Shown here piece by piece: positions 58,861 to 64,000 of a stretch of 64,000 nucleotides of DNA (position 1 is its first letter; every line of letters starts with the position of its first letter). Source of the DNA: an uncultured Bacteroides sp. (GTDB lineage Bacteria > Bacteroidota > Bacteroidia > Bacteroidales > Bacteroidaceae); NCBI GenBank assembly GCA_944320865.1, contig CALUJC010000004.1, positions 1 through 64,000 on the forward strand. The letters run 5' to 3'. The notes beneath the pieces were generated by a model that was not told the DNA's origin, searched no databases, and was given only the letters and a program-made list of their open reading frames with translations. Both the position numbers and the translations under genes were made by a program.

Positions 58861-58890
58861 TTTGAGGATAGAAAAACTGTCTTATATTTG
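58861..58890 (+). promoter_or_regulatory. Promoter of the membrane regulator gene
   Basis: TTTG at 58861-58864, 18 bp, TATATTTG at 58883-58890. Full -33/-7 pair, 30 bp before the ATG. Confidence 0.8.
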
Positions 58891-58920
58891 CGTCTTGGAT
58901 GAACCTTTAATGCATATATC

Positions 58921-60648
58921 ATGAATATACGTGTGTGGGGCATGTGTGCCTTTATCTGCCTTGTCTTGATAGGTTGCCGCCAGGCTCCCCGTTATGAAAA
59001 AGAACTGGAGCGCCTGGATGAAGCCTTGGCTCGCAACGAGGAGTGGGTGACGCGCAAGGAGCATGCCATAGCGCAGCTGCGCGAAAAACTGGCCCGCGCC
59101 GTGCAGGACGAGGAACGCTACTGGATAAACAAGGACCTTTACTTTGCCTATCTGGAGTTTGACGCCGACTCGGCGGGCTACTATGTGGAGCAGAACATCG
59201 GCTTGGCCGCGCGGATGGGCAGGCCGGAGGATGTGCAGCGCTGGCGCATAGAGCGGGCGGCCGTGCTGATACAGACGGGGCAGCTGAACGAGGCATGGGC
59301 GGTGTTGGACAAAATAAAGAAGGAAGTGCTGACGGGCAAGACGTGGCCTTACTACTATGCGCAGATGATGCGACTGAATCATGCCTATTCCATCTACATA
59401 GAGGATGTGGGGACTGTGGAGCGGAGCCGTTATTTCAACCAGGCATTGCTCTACAGGGACTCGGTGTTGCTGTACGTAAAGCCCGACTGGCCGGAATACC
59501 TGAACATCAAGGCGTGGGACAGCTTTGACGCACACGACTACGACGGTATCAAGCAGCAGCTGAGGGAGCGGGTGGACCATTCGCCTCTGAACACGCCCGA
59601 GGATGCCATCAGCGCCTACAATCTGGCTGCCATGTGCCGCGAAGATGGCGAGCAGGAAGACTACATCTACTACTTGGTGCGTTCGTCCATAGCTTACGTG
59701 CAGAGCGGCAGCCGCAACTATGCCTCCGAGAGCATACAGGACTTGAGCGGGGTGCTGCTGTGGCTGGGCGACTTGAGCCGGGCGTACACCTATATCAATT
59801 ATTGTTCAAGCAATATTTATTCATTTAAGAACAGGGCGTACATTGTACGCATAGCCCGGTTGCAGGAAGACATCCGCAAGCAGTACCTGGCGCGCGAGCA
59901 GCAGCACGAGGTGCTCATCAGCGGCTCGCTGTCGGCCATCAGCGTGCTGCTGCTGGGGTTGCTGGGGGCTTTCTTCTACATCTACCGCCAGGTGCGGAAG
60001 CTGCGGCTGAGAGGGGGGCAGCTGAAAGAGGCCAACGCTGCCTTGCAGGCGAGCCTTGTGGAAAAGGAGCAACTGCACGCGGGGCAGCGGCGGCTGAACG
60101 AGGAACTCCGGCAGGCCAACTGCGAGCAGGCTGCGTTGAACGACAAACTTAGCCGGACCAATGCCTTGCTGCAGCAGGCCAATGTGGTGAAGGAGGAGTA
60201 CATAGGCTACGCCTTCTCCATCTGTGCGGACTACATGAGTAAGCTCGACGAGTTCCGCAAAACAGTGAGCCGCAAGCTGAAGACCGGGCAACTGAAAGAC
60301 CTTGACCACTTCCTCACCTCGGACACCATGATGCAGGGCGAGCTGAAAGGTTTTTACCGCACGTTCGACGAGGTGTTTCTCTTCCTTTTCCCCACCTTTG
60401 TGGCAGACCTGAACGCGCTGCTCTTGCCCGATAAGCAGATTGAGCTGAAAGACGAGGCCCACCTGAACACCGACTTGCGCATTGTGGCCCTGATGAGCCT
60501 GGGCTTCACGGACGCCAACAAAATTGCCGAATTCCTGCACTGCTCCACGCAGAGCGTGTACAACAGCCGCCGCCTGATGTATGGCCGCCTGGCCATCCCC
60601 TTGAAGGAGTTTAAGGAGCGGGTGACGAAGCTGGGGCGTGGAAAGTGA
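58921..60648 (+). CDS. Membrane-bound TPR regulator (DUF6377-like)
   Basis: 575 residues. N-terminal lipobox-like segment CLVLIGC (Cys19), then TPR-like helical repeats to about 320, one transmembrane helix (SLSAISVLLLGLLGAFFYIY, about 328-347), a long coiled coil (LKEANAALQASLVEKEQL and onward), and a C-terminal domain ending in a LuxR-like helix-turn-helix (VALMSLGFTDANKIAEFLHC then QSVYNSRRLMYGRL). This layout is that of Bacteroides transmembrane regulators next to sugar-use loci. It is divergent from the hydrolase genes and just upstream of SusC, so it probably controls this locus. Confidence 0.8.
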   Translation: MNIRVWGMCAFICLVLIGCRQAPRYEKELERLDEALARNEEWVTRKEHAIAQLREKLARAVQDEERYWINKDLYFAYLEFDADSAGYYVEQNIGLAARMGRPEDVQRWRIERAAVLIQTGQLNEAWAVLDKIKKEVLTGKTWPYYYAQMMRLNHAYSIYIEDVGTVERSRYFNQALLYRDSVLLYVKPDWPEYLNIKAWDSFDAHDYDGIKQQLRERVDHSPLNTPEDAISAYNLAAMCREDGEQEDYIYYLVRSSIAYVQSGSRNYASESIQDLSGVLLWLGDLSRAYTYINYCSSNIYSFKNRAYIVRIARLQEDIRKQYLAREQQHEVLISGSLSAISVLLLGLLGAFFYIYRQVRKLRLRGGQLKEANAALQASLVEKEQLHAGQRRLNEELRQANCEQAALNDKLSRTNALLQQANVVKEEYIGYAFSICADYMSKLDEFRKTVSRKLKTGQLKDLDHFLTSDTMMQGELKGFYRTFDEVFLFLFPTFVADLNALLLPDKQIELKDEAHLNTDLRIVALMSLGFTDANKIAEFLHCSTQSVYNSRRLMYGRLAIPLKEFKERVTKLGRGK

Positions 60649-60654
60649 TTTTGT

Positions 60655-61182
60655 CATGCACTTTTTCTTTCGCTTGCCCGAAAGAAAAAGATGCCAAAAA
60701 GAAAGGGCCCCGGCTGTGCCCGTCGGGCTACTCCGGCCAGCTTTCAGCCTAAGGGGCAGAAACTCGCTTCGCTCAGACAGTCTGCCCCTCTTCACGGCTG
60801 AAAACTGTCCTCCGCTTCACGCCCGCCGGTCAATGCCGGAGGGCCGTGCGGCATCAAGCTGTGCTATGTAGAGACGTGGCGTGCTGCGTCTCACAGGCCG
60901 TGAGGCCTGCCGCCTAACGCCGAATGGCCGCGCCTAAGCGGAGGGGCGTGAAGCGGAGAGTGCGTTTTTGCGTGAAGAACGGCAGGTTGTCTGAGCGTAG
61001 CGAAAAGCCCGTTTAAGCGAGAACAGAGAAGAACTTGTTCTTCTTTGTCGAGCGTAGGGCTTTCACGAAGTAATTTCCTGCCGTTTAGCAAAAACGTGCT
61101 CGGAGTAGCCCCGGAGATTCAGCGCTTGACTTTTTTCTTTTGGTATCTTTTCTTTTTGCGTCAAGGCAAAAAGAAAAGTACA
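60655..61182 (+). repeat. Large quasi-palindromic element, copy 3 (with nested insert)
   Basis: Direct orientation, starting 7 bp after the regulator's stop with CATGCACTTTTTCTTTCG. Same block order as copy 1. It is longer because about 70 bp (61003-61075) is inserted in the second GGCAG...CTGCC hairpin: AAAGCCC...GGGCTTT flanks AGAAGAACTTGTTCTTCT (61027-61044), a perfect palindrome. The right hairpin CTTTTCTTTTTG/CAAAAAGAAAAG ends near 61178. The rest of the gap to 61435 holds a TAATTTTG at 61312-61319, a possible promoter. Confidence 0.85.
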
Positions 61183-61311
61183 TAAACTCTTATTTCCCCT
61201 ACTATTTTTTGTCTCTATTGGAATTGCAATGCATTGTTTTATAGTGCGTTGCAATTTTTGTTTTTCTACTAATCCTTTTTACTGGCAGGCCTTGTGAGCG
61301 CGGGTAACGGA

Positions 61312-61319
61312 TAATTTTG
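61312..61319 (+). promoter_or_regulatory. Possible promoter of the small secreted protein-SusC operon
   Basis: TAATTTTG, about 117 bp before the chosen start of the small gene; CTTG 17 bp upstream is a poor -33. The long leader would leave room for post-transcriptional control. Confidence 0.45.
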
Positions 61320-61435
61320 CAGCAGAACATTTGTCCGTTGAATAGTGGCCATGAAAGACCATTCACCGGAATACCATGTTTGAAACAGACCAATGAAAAA
61401 CAATGAATAGACATATAACCCTTAAAACAAACGCA

Positions 61436-61834
61436 ATGAATCTTAGAAAAACATTTTTGGCTGCATGCTGCTGCCTGGCTTTGGGCGGCGGATATGCTTG
61501 GGCCGGTGAAGCGGATGCCGTGGCTATGGAGACGGTGTGCGCCGGGCCGGTGTCATTGGAAGGTACCTGGTACATGGACATGATGGTAATGAATTATCCG
61601 GTACAGAGTGAAATTGTCATTGAAAAGAATGAAGACGGCTGGTGGATGAGCCAGTATGGCGACCGCCAACAGCTGAAGGAACGTGACAACGGCGCGCTGT
61701 TTTTTACCTCTTCTTATGCAGGGCTGGCAACCGAGATGGAGATTGCCGCCGATGAAAAAGGAGTGGTGAAGATTACCATCAAGGTAGATGGGCAGGCATT
61801 CACCTCTGAACTGAAGCGGGTAGAAAAGAAATAG
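61436..61834 (+). CDS. Small secreted lipocalin-like protein
   Basis: 132 residues from the ATG at 61436; an in-frame ATG at 61403 adds 11 polar residues before the signal and is less likely. Signal peptide RKTFLAACCCLALGGGYAWA. The mature part is beta-rich and starts VSLEGTWYMDM, then EIVIEKNEDGWWMSQYGD and VVKITIKVDGQAF. The VSLEGTWY start is the same as in the N-terminal domain of the GH5 lipoprotein. 38 bp before susC, so co-transcribed. Function unknown; perhaps a glycan-binding or receptor-partner protein. Confidence 0.7.
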   Translation: MNLRKTFLAACCCLALGGGYAWAGEADAVAMETVCAGPVSLEGTWYMDMMVMNYPVQSEIVIEKNEDGWWMSQYGDRQQLKERDNGALFFTSSYAGLATEMEIAADEKGVVKITIKVDGQAFTSELKRVEKK

Positions 61835-61872
61835 AGACTAATTACTTATTATCAACTTAACAAAGGAATACT

Positions 61873-64000
61873 ATGAATGTAAGAAAGACAGTGCTGCTTG
61901 CTGCCCTTTGCGGGGCTACGGCTTGGATGGGCTGGACACCGCAGGCGTTTGCCGCTTCGGTGAGTGGCGTGGAGGCTGTGCAGCAGGCCAAGAAAGTGAC
62001 AGGAACAGTGGTCGACGCCATGGGGCCGGTGATTGGCGCCAACGTGATTGAACAAGGCACGACCAATGGTGTGATTACGGACATCGACGGGCACTTCTCG
62101 CTGGAAGTACAGCCGGGAAGTAAGTTGGAGATTTCGTTTATCGGTTACGTGACGCAAGTCATCGAGGTGGGCAACCAGACCGATTTCAACATCGTGTTGG
62201 AGGAAGACAATGAAATGCTGGACGAAGTAGTGGTAGTGGGCTACGGCGTGCAGAAGAAGAAACTGGTGACGGGCGCCACCGTGCAAGTGAAAGGCGACGA
62301 TGTGGCTAAACTGAACACTACCAGCGCCTTGGGCGCCTTGCAGAGCCAGACACCGGGTGTGAACATCACGTCGTCCAGCGGCATGCCGGGCGAGGGCTTC
62401 AAGGTGAATATCCGTGGCTTGGGCACCATTGGCGACTCGGAGCCGCTGTATGTCATCGACGGTGTGGCAGGCGGCGACATCAATACGCTGAACCCTGCCG
62501 ACATTGAGAGCATCGACGTGCTGAAGGATGCCGCCTCGGCAGCTATCTACGGGTCGCGTGCCGCCAACGGTGTTATCCTGGTCACCACCAAGCAAGGCAA
62601 GGAAGGCAAGATGCAGGTGACTTATGACGGCTACGTGGGCTGGCAGAACGTGTACAAGATGCCCGCGCTGCTGACGGCACAGCAGAGCATCAATCAAATC
62701 AATGAGTCTACATTTAACGACGGCAATCCGGCTGTGGATTGGGAAGGACGCTTGGGCAGTCGTGTGTGGGGCATGATACAGGACGGCTGGCAAGGTTCTA
62801 ATTTTCTGGAGGCTATGCGCGTGAAGAATGCCCTGACGCAGAACCATGCCGTGAACATAGCCGGCGGCAACGAGATGTCCAAGTTCTCGGCAGGCTTCTC
62901 CTTCACTTCGCAGGACGGTATTTTGGGTAAGCCTGTGACGCCGGAATACACGCGCTACACGGCGCGCCTGAACTCCAGCCACGTCATCCTGAAGGGGAAA
63001 GACCGCGACATCATTAAGGTGGGCGAGAACCTGACCTTCTACTACAGCGACCGGAGCGGCATTGCTGCCCAAGGGGCTACATACAACGACGTGACGAATG
63101 CCATTAGCGCAGTGCCCTTCTTGCCCATGTATAACGCCGACGGCGGCTTGTACACGCAGGCCGATAAGGAGGCCGACGGCTGGGTGTACAATGCGGAGGC
63201 TGCCAACCCGTTGCTGCAAATGATTAACGACCACGGCAATAACCTGAGCCGCAACTACGGGTTGAACGCCACGGCTTACCTGGAAGTGGAGCCTATCAAG
63301 AACCTGAAATACCGTGGAGCCTTCAGCTACCGCATGACCAATAGCAGTTACCGCAGCCTGACGGTGCCCTACCGGGCAAGTATCAATACGGGTAGCGACT
63401 CTTACATCGTGCACCAGGATGCTTCGTTGGGGCATGAGATTTCGTGGGAGAACACCATCTCCTACGTGATGCCCAAGATTAACGACCACGGGCTGGACTT
63501 CTTGCTGGGACAATCGTTTGAGAAGACGGCTATCGGCGAGGAATTGAGCGCGCAGAATGCGGTAGCCGATGGCTCGCAGTTGCCTATTTTGAACGGGAAT
63601 TTCGACTACGCTTGGTTAGACAATGCCAGCAATGTGTTGGCCAGTACACAGTTGAAGGGTAGCCCGTGGCCGGAGTGGGCATTGGCTTCTTTCTTCGGGC
63701 GTATCAACTATAACTATGCGGAGAAGTACATGGCTACCTTTATTCTGCGTGCCGATGGCTCGAGCAACTTTGCGCGCGGGCATCGCTGGGGTTACTTCCC
63801 CTCGGCTTCCGTAGGTTGGGTAGTGACCGGCGAGAAGTTCATGGAGAATACGCGCAACTGGCTCGACTTCCTGAAAATTCGCGCCAGCTGGGGACGGAAT
63901 GGTAACCAGTCTATCGACAACTTCCAGTACATCTCTCCGGTAGCTTTTGACCAGAGCCACGTGTACAACTTCGGGCCGACCATTGTGAACACTACGGGCG
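61873..64000 (+). CDS. SusC-family TonB-dependent receptor (3' end outside window)
   Basis: Outer-membrane importer of oligosaccharides. About 709 codons visible and still open at the window edge. Signal peptide to about residue 28; carboxypeptidase-regulatory-like domain (VTGTVVDAMGPVIGANVIEQ); TonB-box region EMLDEVVVVGYG; plug domain with VNIRGLGTIGDSEPLYVIDG and IESIDVLKDAASAAIYGSRA; then barrel strands. These are the standard SusC features. A susD gene would be expected just beyond 64000. Confidence 0.95.
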   Translation, partial: MNVRKTVLLAALCGATAWMGWTPQAFAASVSGVEAVQQAKKVTGTVVDAMGPVIGANVIEQGTTNGVITDIDGHFSLEVQPGSKLEISFIGYVTQVIEVGNQTDFNIVLEEDNEMLDEVVVVGYGVQKKKLVTGATVQVKGDDVAKLNTTSALGALQSQTPGVNITSSSGMPGEGFKVNIRGLGTIGDSEPLYVIDGVAGGDINTLNPADIESIDVLKDAASAAIYGSRAANGVILVTTKQGKEGKMQVTYDGYVGWQNVYKMPALLTAQQSINQINESTFNDGNPAVDWEGRLGSRVWGMIQDGWQGSNFLEAMRVKNALTQNHAVNIAGGNEMSKFSAGFSFTSQDGILGKPVTPEYTRYTARLNSSHVILKGKDRDIIKVGENLTFYYSDRSGIAAQGATYNDVTNAISAVPFLPMYNADGGLYTQADKEADGWVYNAEAANPLLQMINDHGNNLSRNYGLNATAYLEVEPIKNLKYRGAFSYRMTNSSYRSLTVPYRASINTGSDSYIVHQDASLGHEISWENTISYVMPKINDHGLDFLLGQSFEKTAIGEELSAQNAVADGSQLPILNGNFDYAWLDNASNVLASTQLKGSPWPEWALASFFGRINYNYAEKYMATFILRADGSSNFARGHRWGYFPSASVGWVVTGEKFMENTRNWLDFLKIRASWGRNGNQSIDNFQYISPVAFDQSHVYNFGPTIVNTTG

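Overview
The window is a piece of a Bacteroides-type chromosome (order Bacteroidales). Support comes from repeated promoter elements of the Bacteroidota type (TAnnTTTG, sometimes with an upstream TTTG), a Complex I operon without nuoE, nuoF and nuoG, a SusC-type TonB receptor beside a large set of secreted glycoside hydrolases, and a lack of strong Shine-Dalgarno sequences. The species cannot be fixed from sequence reading alone.

Layout. 1-2.5 kb: end of trigger factor, then grpE-dnaJ, closed by a bidirectional terminator. 2.5-6.1 kb: a Wza/Wzz-like exopolysaccharide export pair with no glycosyltransferases beside it. 6.35 kb: tRNA-Thr(CGT). 6.6-16.8 kb: nuoABCDHIJKLMN on the minus strand. 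17.1-20.3 kb: dxs-trkA. 21.0-26.2 kb: an AT-richer run of six co-oriented genes of poorly known function (envelope proteins, a PD-(D/E)XK-like protein, a trypsin-fold lipoprotein lacking its active site). It is preceded by a strongly structured, rod-like candidate ncRNA at 26.3-26.6 kb. 26.8-29.8 kb: radA and an FAD-dependent oxidoreductase carrying an in-frame palindromic insert. 30.1-34.7 kb: tetR-fabG-rluA-S9 peptidase operon. 34.97 kb: initiator tRNA. 35.5-40.0 kb: AraC regulator, acetyltransferase, TonB receptor and DUF362 protein, ending in a frameshifted tyrosine-recombinase relic, which suggests an acquired island. 40.2-58.2 kb: seven glycoside hydrolases on the minus strand (GH2, GH43, GH106-like, GH3, GH35-like, GH3, GH5). 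58.9-64 kb: a membrane TPR regulator, a small secreted protein and the start of a SusC receptor. Together the last two regions look like a polysaccharide utilisation locus acting on a plant-type heteropolysaccharide.

The most unusual content is between the genes. At least nine intergenic sites carry short degenerate tandem arrays whose unit length is 11 bp or 22 bp (21 bp once), with different unit sequences at different sites. Separately, a quasi-palindromic element of about 460-530 bp occurs three times in the hydrolase cluster, and its central palindrome also occurs alone as an inverted pair at 20.9 kb. I recognise no name for either family.
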